From the NCBI GenBank assembly GCA_014706295.1, contig JACSVZ010000007.1, forward strand, positions 57,364,975 through 57,428,974: 64,000 nucleotides of DNA, in the 5' to 3' direction. Positions 13,989 to 27,121 of this stretch are shown here, one piece after another. Numbering within the stretch: position 1 is the first letter of the stretch; each line of letters begins with the position of its first letter. The notes beneath the pieces were generated by a model. That model was not told where the DNA came from. It was given only the letters and a program-made list of their open reading frames with translations, and did not search any database. Source of the DNA: Lycocorax pyrrhopterus obiensis. Its lineage: Eukaryota > Chordata > Aves > Passeriformes > Paradisaeidae. The translations under genes and the position numbers were made by a program.

Positions 13989-16907
13989 CTATTAGGGGAA
14001 AAAAAACAAACGCCAGACATGTCAAAGGGAATAACTTAATTAAAATATTAAAATAAAACTTATTGTGCCAATATATTCAGTATCTGTATAATCTACAACA
14101 TGCCAAATTACATTAAGAAGGTCTTAAAGTACTTAAAACATCAAGTACCAATACTGTGCAAATTATTTCTTGCTTGGGATACCGTAAGTATTACACAAGC
14201 CCTCCCAGTCTCATCTCCAAAGAAAGTACAAAAATCTCTCAATGCCAATTTTTAAGCAGAACATGAAAATCAATACTGTAAAATATTTCTAAAAGTAAAG
14301 GACGAAACAATTGCTTAGTTAGTATTTTTTGTCTGAAGAATATTCAATACAGAATTTGCAGAATTTTAATAAGTAATTACTGGCATTACAGAACATAAAA
14401 CATGTTTAGCATTCAATAATGACTGTGTTGGCTACTACAGACATACTTATTTTGAAGTAACTTCAGTTTGTCATTAGGCAAACACAGCAACACTTAGGCT
14501 ACAAAAACTGCAAGTCTGGAACTGCTGCTTTTACACCCTGAAAGCTTGGAGACTAAAAGAAGTCTGAGTTGTAAATCAGAATAAACTAGAGGGTGGTTTG
14601 GGCATCCATGCCAATGTTGAGCAGCCTGAATGCAGAGATTGCTGGGAGTCAGTGGAACTCCTCATGCAAACCAGTCTTGCAGAACAGGGAATTAAACTAC
14701 CAAGGACAAAAACAGTCTCCCACTAAAGCAGGAAGGTTTTTTTTTAAAAACAATCAGGGTACCTCAAGCAGGATATCTGAATCCATCAGCTTAACAGCAA
14801 GTCAGATCAAAAAGCTAAATTGCATAGGATTGAAAACAAGCAATTTGTTAGTAATTGGACTTCTACTTAATTCAAGTAGTCTGGTCTTCAGGATAGGGGA
14901 AAAAAGCTATCTTGTTGTTTATGATGCCTACAGCTTTTCCTCAAGTTCATGTGGCTGTTTTCTCCTCTTACACTAGCTCGTCAGAACAAACTAGAAGGGC
15001 TTTGGGATAGACACAGAGAGGAGAATGAAGTGGCTCTTTAAAGCAGTTCAGGGCATTTCTTCTATACACCTGAACAAGATACTATGGCAGGTACAGCTGA
15101 TCAGAACTAAACTGTGACCTAAACTGTTCACTCTTACCAGACTTTTTTAGCTCTAGTCTCCTCTCAGTTGCACTTAATGTACATCTATACCAAGAAAAAA
15201 AGACAAAACCAACTAAAACCAAAACCCAGAAAAGCTAATAAGCTAATATTCCTGCAGAATTACTGTCAGCCTTCAAAGCTTATTTTTCCATATAACCTTT
15301 AAATTAGGTTTCCAGTGCTATCCACAACAGAAACCAACTTCACTTCATTAACAGATCCTTTCAACAAACAGTAATCAGCTCTCACATAAATGCCCCACGG
15401 ATTAAGTACTTCATCCTAAGAAGTGAACAATAACTCAATAGTGATCTCCTCACTGGGTACAGAGGTAACTCTCCTAAGTCTGTGTTTGACTATTAGAGAC
15501 AGCAACACCTCCTTGCTATTCTTACAGGTACAGCCTTGTATTTCCACAAACACTTGAAAACAAACCAATGCAGCAAACCAGAGAGAGGTTACCAAGCTAC
15601 CACAGCAGGCATAACATTTTTGGTATACGTTTAGTAAGAATGGTTTACCTGGCAAAAAAAGTATCAACAATGACAATAGTTTTACGTTCATTTTCCTCAG
15701 TAGCAAATCTAAACAGAAATTTTGCCTCCCGTTTTCCTTTTTTGTTGTTTTAAGGTTTGCTTTACTACAGGCTTCCTCACTAGTCTGATTTGCAGCAGGA
15801 GAGCACACACTCGAGCATCAGTACATGGGAGGAGGATGCCAACCACAAGGCAGGAGCAGGAGCAAGCAGCAGGGCAGGCTGGAGGCAGGAGGCTCACCCA
15901 GAACTGGTGTCAAAGGCACCACTGCCCCTCCTGTAGGCAAAGACTCCACTTCCCTCTATCCTTGAATATACCAAAATACTGAACTGGTTTGGACTATCAT
16001 TGGCAAAACAGCTCTTTTAAACATTTCCCTGTTACTACTAAGCTTGCACAAAACAATCCTACCATGGTGATAAACAATACTAAAAATAAAATAATTTAAC
16101 TTACTCAGGAGTTAAAATCCAGAATAATATAAGCAAAACGAAATTAAGTTGAGATTTCAGTGTTTTGTGCTCTAAGACTCTTTTTCATTAGACATCAAGC
16201 TATAACATCATACATAAAAGTAATTTCTTTCCAAGCTATAGAGACTGCAGCAGATACCAGCAGAGCTATCTAAAAGACAGATTCTGCTATCAGAATTGAT
16301 GTACCCATTTTTCAGCAAGTTAACTGGAAAGACTGAACGTCTCTACTTACCATTTGGCTTTGAAAACTGACAGAAAACTAGTCTGTTGCACACTTACACT
16401 CTCAGAACTACAAACTAACATTGCCATTGACTATGTAGTCTCACCATCAGCTTTAATCTTACAAGCAAAATGCAAACCAAACTCATTAACATAACTGTTC
16501 AGCTGGGTAATAAAAAGATAAACTCTTAAAAAAAGAAAACTGAAATCATCAAATTCATTTGAAGACAAAAATCCCTACAAAGCTAGTAATTTAAAAAGTA
16601 CAAAGGAAAGGAACAGCAATTGCTAGGCACAACCAAATTAACACCCCAGCTTAACTGCAATTTTTACATTTCTTGACCTTTTCCATTCTTCCCCCACAAC
16701 TTCAAAAGTGAATTAAGCAGGCTTTTGGTTCTTCACATTCAGCTTTCAAGATATACAAAAATACATCCGAGAAGTATTTGGTGTCTTCAAGTACTGCCTG
16801 CCGAATCTTCAACATTAGCACTACCATTTCCCTAAGGCAAACCAAATGCACTCCCTCATGAGGTGGTGCCTCCAAAGGTACATTGCCATCCACTTATCTC
16901 ATCTGCT
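13989..16907. other. Intronic sequence, no feature seen
   Basis: AT-rich intron between exon 2 and the CR1 at 16.9 kb. The pyrimidine tract of the exon 2 acceptor is at its left edge. Open frames such as 15416-15808 minus show no family signature. Confidence 0.6.
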
Positions 16908-17523
16908 GAGCAGGGCCAGCCGTGTCCTGAGCAGGCATCAGGCACAGCATCGCCAGCTGGGTGAGAGAGGGGATTGTCCCGCTCTGCTTTGCATTGGCAC
17001 GGCCTCACCTCCAGTGCTGGGGGCAGTTTTGGGCATCACAATAACAAAAGGATATAAAGCTGTTAGAGTGTCCAAAGGAGGGCCATGAAGACAGTGAAGG
17101 GCCCAGAGGTGACGCCATATGAGCAGCAGATGAGGTCGCTTGGTCTGTTCAGCCTGGAGGAGACTGAGGGGAAACCTCACTGAGGTTACAACATCCTCAG
17201 GAGAGGAAGAGGAGGGGCAGACACCGAGCTCTTCTCCCTGGTGGCCCGTGACAGGACCTGAGGGAACGGCGTGAAGGTGTGTCAGGGGAGGTTTAGTTTG
17301 GCTTCTAGGAAAAAGTTTTTCACCCAGAGGATGGTCGGGAACGGGAACAGGCTCCCTATGGAAGTGGTCATAGCACCAAGACTGACAGAATTCAAGAGGC
17401 ATTTGGACAATGCTTTCAGACATTTGCTGTGATTCTTAGGGTGTCCTGTGCAGGGCCAGGAGTGGGACTTTCATGATCCTTGTGGGTCCCTTCCAACACA
17501 GGATATTCTATGACTCTATGATT
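16908..17523 (+). mobile_element. CR1 LINE 3' portion, well preserved
   Basis: The plus-strand copy runs from the ORF2 end (GCCAGCCGTGTCCTGAGCAG; GATTGTCCCGCTCTGCTTTG) through GTCCAAAGGAGGGCCATGAA, GGTCTGTTCAGCCTGGAGGA and CACCCAGAGGATGGTCGGGA to the tail GGATATTCTATGACTCTATG. It is the least diverged long CR1 in the window and resembles the CR1-F-type 3' end. It is 5'-truncated and its frame is broken. It lies in BRF1 intron 1, antisense to the gene. Confidence 0.95.
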
Positions 17524-20500
17524 ACTTTTAGAAACTTACTCAGATTTGCAGCTTTGCATAACTGAAGGTTCCTTTTCTCTTCAAGTTTGCTTTGGACATT
17601 TACATGAAATTTAAACAACAGGAGGTGTGGAGAGATGTGTTAGGCAGCTCAGAAATACAGCTCCTCCAATTTTTTTGCTGTTGTCTCAGTGGGCTAAAAT
17701 GCCCCAACACCATAGAACTGAAGATGCAGGAGATCATGCCTGGAAACTTGATGATACTTGGTCAAAGCTCACACAGGTCCAGACCCAGACCATAACCTCG
17801 AGTGCTGAGCTACTTGTCAGAGCTGGGTTACCAGCTGGATTTGATAATCTTAAAGGTCTTGGGTACATTCCAACTAAACAATTATATGTCTACAGTGACT
17901 ATTCCCTCCATCAGCCAAAAGCAGCCACCCCCACTCTGCTTCTCACAGCACAAGCACCTCGGCAGTTTGTGTTTTGCTCCACCAACTCCCTAACAAAGGA
18001 AGTCACATCACTGTTTCTCTATAAAAATACTCCCCAAGCTGTAAAAGGTGCAAGCAAAGCTTTAAGTGTGTGGTAACCCTGAACAGCAACAAAAAACAAC
18101 AGGTAACAGCACTTATCAAATCACTCCATACAGTGGAGGCAGAGAGCAGCCACTTGGGTATCTGCAGCTTAAAGGGCACTTTTCTGTCAGGCAGTGACAT
18201 GATGAGTTTCAGATTCAACACCTGAAGAAGAAACAGATTCAGTCCCAGCATTAAAGATTTTGCTTCCTCTACATAAATGAGCAAGTGAAGACAGGGAATG
18301 AAGCTGCTTGTAACCTGAACTGAAGTGTACCTGCTATCTGATAGGACCAATCCTACCAAAATCCTTCCCTGTAAAATTAAACCCAAAAGCCACCAGTCCT
18401 TTCTTCAGGACAAGATAGGGGAAAACCTTCTATTTCAAAGACATGTATTTACAGACCCAGCATAAAATCTGGGTCTTCTGGTAAAGAATGCAGACTGCAT
18501 CACAGCAATGACTTCATAATCAGGGAAGACGAGATAATCTAATATAAAAAAATTAATGAGCTTCCTACTGAAGTTAGACCATAAAAGTAAAAAGGAGGAT
18601 AAGTAAACCTCCCACTACAATTCATACCTATAAAAGCAAAATTATGTGATTCAAGTTCTGAAGTTTGTAACTGAAACAATTCTTTTCTCACTCATTTTTA
18701 CAAGGAAATTAACAGGTCTGCAGGAACCAGAGCCTGCTGAAACAGGACTGCCACATAAACTTACACAGACAAGCTTTAAATCTATTCCATCACAGCTTAT
18801 TTTCAAGGGCTTATTTTCATAACTACCAACTGTAGAGATAAATATACTGTTGCATCCACCACAACCCAGCTTAGGACTGCCCAAATCTATGAAACCAGTC
18901 TGCATCCAAGTTATGTGCACTATTCTGCACTGCCACAGCTGACAGCAGCACCCTCTGTTGTTGCTATCCCAAGATCAGCATGCAAAAGACTCAATGACAG
19001 AAAAAACTTCATATTAACTCTGGTGCACGATTGCCACCTGGAGGATTTGAGGGGAGAAGCAAAATTTATTTGATTCATCTCACTAAAACATATAGCAGAT
19101 AATTATTTCAGATGGAAGTTCCCCCTCTTCCTTCCCAACACACATGATCATGAATTAGTTTTGTAATGAGAAAATCTGGCACAGAGTAAAACAGGTAAAT
19201 ATTCTTCATGATTTCCATCAAAAGGTCTGCAAATCCAGCATACTTATACTTCTTTTCTCTGTATTGCAAATGACATCATGACCACTCTGCATAACTTAAA
19301 ATTAACCATGAATTAGTGTCATCTCCAAAAAGCTGGGCCACAAACATGAGGAAATGTGTTAGTGTTAATATTATTTTAACCTTTCAGTACCCAGTGTTTT
19401 CATTTCAAGCTTAGCATGTGTATTACTGGCAGAGTGCACTTCAGGACTGTTTGAGGCTGCACTGTAAGAAACATTTAATGTCAGTACTTGGTCTATCAAT
19501 ATCTTACATGGAAACCAATTAACAAATACCACTTAAAAACAAAACCCTTACTCCTTCCACTTTTTAATATTCAAAAATACACAAGAATCCTTTATTGTAC
19601 ATAGGAACCAAGTGGACAAAAGCACAGAATCCGATACAGCGTTCATCCCCTTTCCCAACTGTCTCATTAGCACTCACTGTGACAGTAATTGTCCATCTTA
19701 AAAAGTTTTAGAGGGCAAAAAGGTACAGAAGATGAATGACTAGTAAGCTTAGCTTAAATTTTATGGAAGATTTTTCCTCCATGTATTCAGTCCCCCTCTC
19801 TTCTTTCCAATTTGCTGACCATAACTTCCCATTTCCACAGTCCCCAAAAGACAAATATTCAGATCAAGGCAAACTCATGTCAAGTTCTGCATGTGAGGTC
19901 AATGTAGCTCACATACCTCGATGTAAAAACATAAAGATTTTAAGGATAAAATAGTATAGAAAATATTTCAGTAAGCTTCCACAGGTATACATGAAACATT
20001 GAGCATACCACAGCTTTACTAAAGAGAGATACATTAAGTCTGCCATGGGACACTGCAGAGTGAGTACACATTCAGCATTTGTGGCAGTGCTAATGGGTCT
20101 CTGTAGTAAATTCATAATAATTTACTTGCAAAAAAACCCTTTAATAGTAGAAATAAACTCTTCCTTGATGTTCTAAAATTTGAAGCAGGCTACTTAAAAA
20201 TGTTGTGGAACCTCCTACACCAAAAATTTTAACAAGCACTTGTTGGTGTGTTAAGGACTACTAGTTCACAACTTCCCTTTCTCCTTATGAGCAAAAGCAA
20301 GAAGATAACCTCCCACCAGCCTCAAATTAGTGCACTGCAAACTCATGTACATTTGGAGATGCAGAGTCTTAATGCATGTTTGCTGTACCAGAGCCAGGAG
20401 TTCTGTGTGATCCTGACTCAGTGCTGAAGTTGAACTGATGCTGTCAGTGCCCACTGCAGAATCCTGTTTCTGTGACTGTGTCTGTCCATTTGCCACTGCC

Positions 20501-22329
20501 CTAAACCTCCAGGCTTAGTCATTAAGTAAAAGTAAGTTAAAAAACTTACTAATAATTCTTATTTAAATTTTTACTAGAGATGTGACCCTGAACTCTGCAG
20601 CAGGGCAGGGACAGGCAGAGCTGAGGGCATTGGGCACCTCCTTGGGTCCAGGAATGGGCTGAGGACAGGCAGGACGTCAGACTGCAGGTGGAGATCTGGG
20701 TCAGGCCCAGCAAGGGGAATAAGGTCAGACAACCCCAGAATGTCCAAACAGGGCCACAGGGATGGGCTCAGGCCAGACAGGACACGAGCCTGGCTCTACA
20801 GGACCCATGTGTGGGCAGGGCAAGGCTGTGGGAAGCTGGAGACCAGCCCTGCCATGCAATCCCTGGGGCAGGGGCTGACATCCCTGAGGTCTGGGATGGG
20901 GTCCTGCACCATGGGCAGCCTTGGGGGAACCCCAGAGAGAAGCTGGTCAGGGACAGCAAGAACCAGCAGTACCTGGTTTGTGACCAAGAAGCTTATCAGA
21001 TCTGTTTTTCTCAACTTACTACCAAGGATTTTACGGGAATTTCTGGAATAAAAGAAGCTGAGCTTCCCCAGACAGCATGCTTGAGGATCACAAGCTCAGT
21101 ACACCTTGCAGCATTGTTTCTTTGTGCTGTATTTCTCAGTTACATCTTCCAGCTTGCTGCTGTGCTGCCTGCACATCAACCTTCTCAGGTGGGACTGTTT
21201 TCTTCTCCTTTGATTAGTGTCAGAAGTCCCAGATTTCACCTTTCTCAGCTTCTTTAAACAAAATCCTGAAGACAGATCTGGACTGTCAGGTTTGCTCCAT
21301 CTCAGCTTTCTTTCTCTCACTCTCCTCAGCTTCAGTTTTTCTCCTGTCAGCTTCAAAGAAAATACTTATGAAAACGGTTCCTCCCAACAACTACCACAAG
21401 CAGGGGACTCCCACCCAGACACAGTGAAAGAGCAATCAGAGAACCCCACACCTTCAGACATGGCACACAACTCTTAACTTGCCTTTCTGCAAAAGCAGCA
21501 GCCATCAAACCAGTGCAAACTGGCAAAGGGCTCGGTGTAAGTCCATCTTCCAGGATGCAATTACAGCATAATGGAGAGGGAGAAACGTAGCTCACTCTTA
21601 GACCCTGTATTGCTGTACTTCCTGCTGGGAAGTGTTCAAATGTAGTGACTGATAGGGTATGATGAAAAACAAAAAGCAAGGCACATTCATTCTAATTAGC
21701 AGCATTCAAAAGCTCTCCAAATTTGTTAAGAAGTCACAGAGAACAATCTCTTGGGCTAGTCTGAGAAGGCCTGAACTGGCTATCAATTATAAAGTGAATA
21801 GTTATTGTTCAAAACTAGACTGAGCTCGGAAAAGTACGTGCCTCAAACGCTTTCTGTGCAATTAACAGAGATCCTTGGAGCTCAAATAGGCATGACAACC
21901 CTTCTCCACTAACACCTGACTTATCCAGGGTCAAATCAGTCAGACTCAGAAACCCAATTTCAAGGCAGGGCCTTCACAAGCTTCAAGACAGTAACACAGC
22001 TAGGGTGAAGGGCTGAGGCTGGATTCTTTCCTGATTGTGATCACTCACAACAGAATTAAGAATTACAACTAAGTAGACCAGTACAGGGCCTATCAAAGCT
22101 TTCAGAGGACTTTCCTCTCAAAAGATCAACAAAACAATACACAGCACCCCCTTCTAGAGCATGAAGGGGTTATTCTCTTGCTAGTGAAAGAACTTACCAG
22201 CTCACGACCCAGGAAGTGACAAGCAGCTTGCAAGAAGACCTGACTTGCTACTCCTTCAGACACAGCATTGAAAGGAATGGTGGGATTAGCTCTGTAAAGC
22301 TCAAAGAACGTGATCTTCCTGTGAAGACT
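17524..22329. other. Intronic sequence, mostly featureless
   Basis: AT-rich intron apart from the GC-rich block at 20590-20970. A 121-bp open segment at 22198-22318 on the minus strand has a good donor (CTG|GTAAGTT) and a fair acceptor, but the wrong phase for BRF1. It is treated under findings and rejected items. Confidence 0.5.
20590..20970. other. GC-rich block in intron 1, weakly repetitive
   Basis: A G-rich plus-strand block in otherwise AT-rich intron. Two related segments, GGAATGGGCTGAGGACAGGC near 20651 and GGGATGGGCTCAGGCCAGAC near 20760, lie about 109 bp apart, which suggests a decayed tandem repeat. The open frames across it (for example 20688-21257 plus) show no domain I recognise. 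Confidence 0.4.
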
Positions 22330-23720
22330 CAAAAGAACAACTGTGCCAAATCAGACTGAAAGATTATCTAGTCTAGGGTCCTACCTCTGAATGAGAAAGT
22401 CCATTAATATACATGCCTACAAGGGTAACACAAGACAGGAGGAAAGCTTGTTGTGATAGTTCTCTCACATCATCTCCCAGTGTCTAGAGATCTGTGGCTC
22501 AAGGATTTCCTGAACCAGAAACAATGTATTTTTTAATGGCCACAACATAGTTTCATTCTGTCTGCCCAATCATTTTTAAACTCATGTAAACTTTTAACAT
22601 CCACAACTTCAGATTCACATGGGGTTTTTTTCTGTAAAAACCAAAACCAACCAAACAAAACCTCCTAATGCTTCTGAACCTCCTATCCACTACCCTTGCA
22701 ATCAGGTAGCTGCTAGATTTCTTAGCACTCCCTAGCTTTAGCATTATGTGACCCTGAGCAGCTGCTCATCCTTGCTGTGTTATTCTACTGCATTTACAGA
22801 TCTCTACTATGGCCCCATTCAATCATCTCTTTTCCAATCTGAAGAGGCTGAGTCTATTCAGCCATTCTAACTGAGAAGCTCTTCAGGAAGCTCTCCTCTT
22901 AATCACTCCATCATCCTCTCCTTATCTTTTCTAGCTCTATTAGAGGTTTTCCTGAGGAGGGGGAAGAAAAGAGAAACCCACCAGAACTGCACACAGCACT
23001 TCAGTTGGAGGTAACGCTGTGGATACATGACAGTGTACAGACATGCTGCACGTGCTCTTTTAACTCCTAACATTCCCCTCCCCACTCAGTTTTTTTTTGT
23101 ACCATGAATGAACACTGAGCTAATTGTTTTTATAGAGCTATCCATTAAGACCTAGGGATCTCCTTCCAACGTTATGCTAGCCAGTTTGGATGTAGAAGAA
23201 GAAACCACACGTGGAAGAAAGGAACAATACTAACTCTCACAGCAACTCTGGATCCCATCTGCTATCCTACTAGCCATCCACTAAAAGCAACAGGTCCTTC
23301 TACAGTCTTTACTACCCCAAATAATTTAGTATTGCCCACAAACCTCATTTACTCACCAGTTACCTGTTTTCCAGATCATCAGTCCAGATTCTATGGAATT
23401 TCACTGGCACCTCCTTCACATTATTTCTCTCTAGACTATGTTTCTTACCATTTGAAGAGCTACTCTGCTCTGTAAAGACTTTTCCTTATCAATGACAGCT
23501 CGGATTGTATAAAAGCTTCTGGTGAAGGATCTTGCTGACCTTCCTTTGAAAATCCAACTTTCTGCTTTGTCCACTTACCAAAAAGGCTTCTGGAGAAAGA
23601 TCTTACTGACCCTCCTTTGAAAATACAAGCATCTGCTTTGCCCACTTACCAACTTCCTTAGAAAGCTCCAAAGGATCTGCAAGGCAAGCCGCTTTGCCAA
23701 AAAGCACTGTTACCCTATAT
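22330..23720 (-). mobile_element. Ancient, highly diverged CR1 copy
   Basis: In antisense, the words follow the order of old amniote CR1 elements. At the 3' end is a segment like 'TCAGACTGAAAGATTATCTAGTCTAGG' (22350-22380, partly quoted). Next come TCTCTTTTCCAATCTGAAGA (22829), CCAGAACTGCACACAGCACT (22981), a segment near 23325-23345 matching the RT 'are retained until' region, and CTTCTGGTGAAGGATCTTGC (23516). Similarity is partial and broken by gaps, so edges are approximate. It contains the 70-bp tandem duplication at 23511-23651. No reading frame survives. Confidence 0.6.
23511..23651. repeat. Two-copy ~70-bp tandem duplication
   Basis: Unit 1 (23511-23580) and unit 2 (23581-23651) share AAAAG(G)CTTCTGG, GATCTT(G/A)CTGACC, TCCTTTGAAAAT and CTGCTTTG(T/C)CCACTTACCA. 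They differ at roughly ten sites, so the duplication is old. It lies within the reverse-transcriptase part of the ancient CR1. Confidence 0.85.
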
Positions 23721-23787
23721 TTACCTGTAAAAAACACCTATTCTATCCTTCACTACTTCTGCCTTCTTGGCTCATCCTGTGCATGTA

Positions 23788-23897
23788 GGTATGGCACTCA
23801 GGAACACGGTTCAGTGATGGACTTGGCAGTGCTGGGTTAACAGTTGAACTCGATGACCTCAAAGGTCTCTTCCAACTTAAATGATTCTATGATTCTA
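23788..23897 (+). mobile_element. Short CR1 3' end
   Basis: A plus-strand CR1 3' UTR: GTTCAGTGATGGACTTGGCA, GAACTCGATGACCTCAAAGG, TCTTCCAACTTAA, then the terminal repeat ATGATTCTATGATTCT. It is opposite in orientation to BRF1 and to the ancient CR1 at its left. Confidence 0.9.
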
Positions 23898-26219
23898 CCC
23901 TTTTGTCCAATGCACTTAACTAGCCTGCATTTTCCCAAGACTTCACGCAGAGCAAAGCAAAACCCCTCACTCACAGCCAAGCACAAGCCCACACTTTCTC
24001 AGCACACCAAAAGCTCAGTTGCTAAAACATCAAAACAATGGAAAGGAACACACCCAGACACCTGCGCTGGAAAACACTGGCTCCACCAAACTTCTCTGTG
24101 AAAGGCATCAGACTTGAGGCTTCCTACACCAGGCACATAATTAGCTCAATGTAAATACTGCCAGAGAAAACTGAACTGTGATCTCACACCTTCCTCCAAC
24201 CCTGAGAGAACAAAAGAAGGGATTTCCAATCTTTTATAGGGATTCTACATGACTTATTAGCAAGGACTTGGCCACTTTGTGTTAATACAGAGAAGTGCAG
24301 AACTCCTTCAGTTAACAGATGCGGGATTCTGAAGTCTTAACATATAGCTTGGCAAAATAAAAGGTTTTGCTACACGTAAAAAAGAGAAATCGGTGTCTCA
24401 GTGCTTTCCACTCCCTTTTGCTTTTTTATGATGAAGGTGAAAATAAATTATTAATAAATGCATCTGTAACTATTCAACATGTATTAGCACACAAATAGAA
24501 GCTGTTATGGATCTTGAAAGGATTTGAGGAATATTGTTGCACAACCAGTAGCACTGAATTCCACAAACACCAAACGCCCTGTTCAATTCTCAGCCCTCCA
24601 ATAAAGAACCTGACATCTCTCATCCTTTGCAAACCCTAGACAACGTTCTCCAAGACACCCAGCCCTACTGACCATGAGCCAGGGACTAAAAAACAGCACC
24701 CTAGGCACCTCTGACACTGCAAACACTCCACACAGTTAGGCTGTCTGAGATCACCAGACCACAGTCCAAGGAGCCTCAGATCAAGGCATTTCATACACAG
24801 GGGATCCCCCAGGGCCAGACCTAAAGAGCTGACCAAGATGACAGGAAAAGGTGTTAAAAACTTGTAATTTTGGTGGAAATTTGCAAATATAATCAGGAGT
24901 CACTGAAAGATGTAGCTTACCAGAAAATGTTCCTTTCAGCAAGTACATTGTTTCTGACTTAAAGATACATTCCTTCAGAAATTCTCCAGCCTTTGTAGAG
25001 ATAAAGTCCTTCTTACACAGTACATGACTTTTCTCCCCATTCCAGAGGACTTTAATCAGTCACACACACATTAATAGACAAGCACACATGATGAAGACAC
25101 TGTTCTTGCAGCACAAATGCATCTTTTCAGATTAGCTTGCATCACTGAGCTTATGCCAAGGAAAAAGAAATTATTCACAACAAAAGCACCTGTTTTGGAA
25201 CACAGAGAATTGTATCAGCATAAGCCACACATATCCTAATTTCCTTAAAATATTTCTTGTGTGGAACAGGGCCTGCACTCACAGAATCACAGAATGATTT
25301 GGATTGGAAGGGACCTTAAAGACCATCTAGTTCCAAACCCCCTGCCAAGGGCAGGGACACCTCCCACTAGACCAGGTTGCTCCAAGCCCCATCCAGCCTG
25401 GCCCTGAACACCTCCAGGGATGGGGCATCCACAGCCTCTCTGGGCAGCCTGTGCCAGGGCTGCACCCTCACTCACCTTTGCAGTAACCTAACAAACCTAC
25501 AAACAGCATTGTTTTGGAAGTCCTGTTCAGTCACTTCCACAAACAACACTTCCCCCAAGCACAGACACCAGTGCACGTGGGGACTTGCTAGAAGATCACA
25601 GTATGAGCACACACTGAAGCCCCTGCAACCACACCTTGTGCCAGCCAGATAAAGCCACCATGAGCATCTTAGACTGTGCTGCAATCACGTTTTCATTTTT
25701 ACACACCCACCACCTTTAGGGTGTCTATCTGTCTTCATGGGCAATAGACTCTATTCTTTCAGGGTAACATATAACAGGTAACTAACTAGCTATACAAGAT
25801 CAAAGAATTAATGGACTATCCAGGAAAAAAGATTAACCAACAGCAGCATCTCAGGACTTAGACAAAAAAGACAGGCTATCCCTTAAAGAAATTTTGTAAA
25901 GTACTGTGCAATTCATCCAGAAGAGTAAAAAAGCCTCAGTATGGTGCACTTCTCTCTTTTCCTTTAGACTTTTTTTAAGGATAAAGGCATCCCAAAATGA
26001 GCTCTAGCTTGCATGCCATCTGTCCTGCATAATTTTGGGTGGGAGGGAAAAAGCAGAACAAGCCCTAAAAAAATGTAGTCTCCACATCACAACAGGAAAA
26101 AGTGAAGGATACAAGAGCTGCTTATAAGCTATAAAAAAAGTAATGTCAGCACCCTTGAGTTGGAAGACAGGAATGGCATCAGACAAATCCTAGCCTACAG
26201 TAAACTCCCAAACTCCAAT
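23898..26219. other. Intronic sequence around CR1
   Basis: Apart from the CR1 end at 25279-25492 I see only unremarkable AT-rich sequence here, with short spurious open frames. Confidence 0.5.
25279..25492 (-). mobile_element. CR1 3' end, strongly 5'-truncated
   Basis: The copy starts with TCACAGAATCACAGAATG and runs through the CR1 3' UTR words GGACCTTAAAGACCATCTAG, CCCTGCCAAGGGCAGGGACA and GCTCCAAGCCCCATCCAGCC, to TTGCAGTAAC. It is well preserved. It is a minus-strand copy inside BRF1 intron 1, with no coding part left. Confidence 0.93.
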
Positions 26220-27121
26220 TTGCAGCGCTGCATTCTCCACCACAATTCCTCTTTCTTCCCCACAGCTATACAATCCATCACAGCCGCTTGTTTCACTGCT
26301 AAGCTCTTTCCCATGTTTTGCTTATGTTTGTTTCTCCTTATACACATTCCCCATACAGATTTTCCATCTCTCCCCTTTCAAACACTACATCGTCCCCACA
26401 TCCATTTTCCTTCTCTCCCGTTCCAAACACTGCGTCTTCTTGACGTGGCCTTTTTCCATGTCCTATACTCCAGAGCATTCACACAAAAACCCCAACCCAT
26501 CTACTGACAGGAGACACCTGACCCTTCCCTTCCAGCCTGTTTCTCCTCCCTCACTGACTCTGTGCCTCCACATATTCCCCCTACCCATTAAACACTCAAC
26601 CCAACCTTTCCTATCCTCTACCCCAAATAATTTCATCTACCTCCCCATTCTCTGTGCACCCAGCCCTTCCACAGAGCCCCAAACCTTCTCACACACCTGC
26701 CCCAGTCCCTCACACATTCACTCCATCACACTCAAGAGCCTCTCTTGTCCTGCACAGCTCTTTTCCCCTATTCATCCCAGCCTCCCCACCCCGTTTCTGT
26801 CTCACCCTACACAGCGCGCTCTCCTTCTCCCCATGCATTGCCTCTCCCATTTCCACTCTGTGCAGCACTAGCTCCCAGATGCCTCATCCATATCCCTTCT
26901 TTGCACAACACGGTTTTCCAGTCTGTCTCTCACATCCCTTTGTACAGCACCCTTTTCCCTATATATTGTCCTTATCTCCCAGCACAGAGTCCTTATCTCC
27001 CCTGTACATTGTCCTCACTCCCTCATGCAGCATCCCCATAACCCCACCCTCTGGCATAGCATCTCCCTGTCCCTTTCCCTGCACTGCCCACAGTTCCCTC
27101 ACCCCCATGCCCTGTCCGTGA
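26220..27121. repeat. C-rich degenerate tandem repeat tract, part 1
   Basis: The plus strand is strongly pyrimidine-rich and G-poor for about 900 bp. Loose units recur: CCC/CTCCC runs separated by TGCA(C/G)AGCA-like words near 26745, 26858, 26902, 26940, 26977, 27024 and 27052. One clear 45-bp period is seen between the ATTTTCC...CAAACAC segments starting at 26359 and 26404. The open frames here are products of this composition. It is best called a decayed minisatellite or low-complexity tract. In the BRF1 transcript it is G-rich. Confidence 0.55.

Noticed and set aside
22198..22318. Candidate extra BRF1 exon
   Set aside because: As a BRF1 coding exon it fails. Exons 1 and 2 already join in phase, and inclusion would shift frame to a stop. 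Kept only as a possible poison exon.
26160..27121. Several overlapping plus-strand frames rich in Pro, Ser and His
   Set aside because: They are translations of the C-rich repeat tract; three frames are open over the same DNA and no domain is seen.
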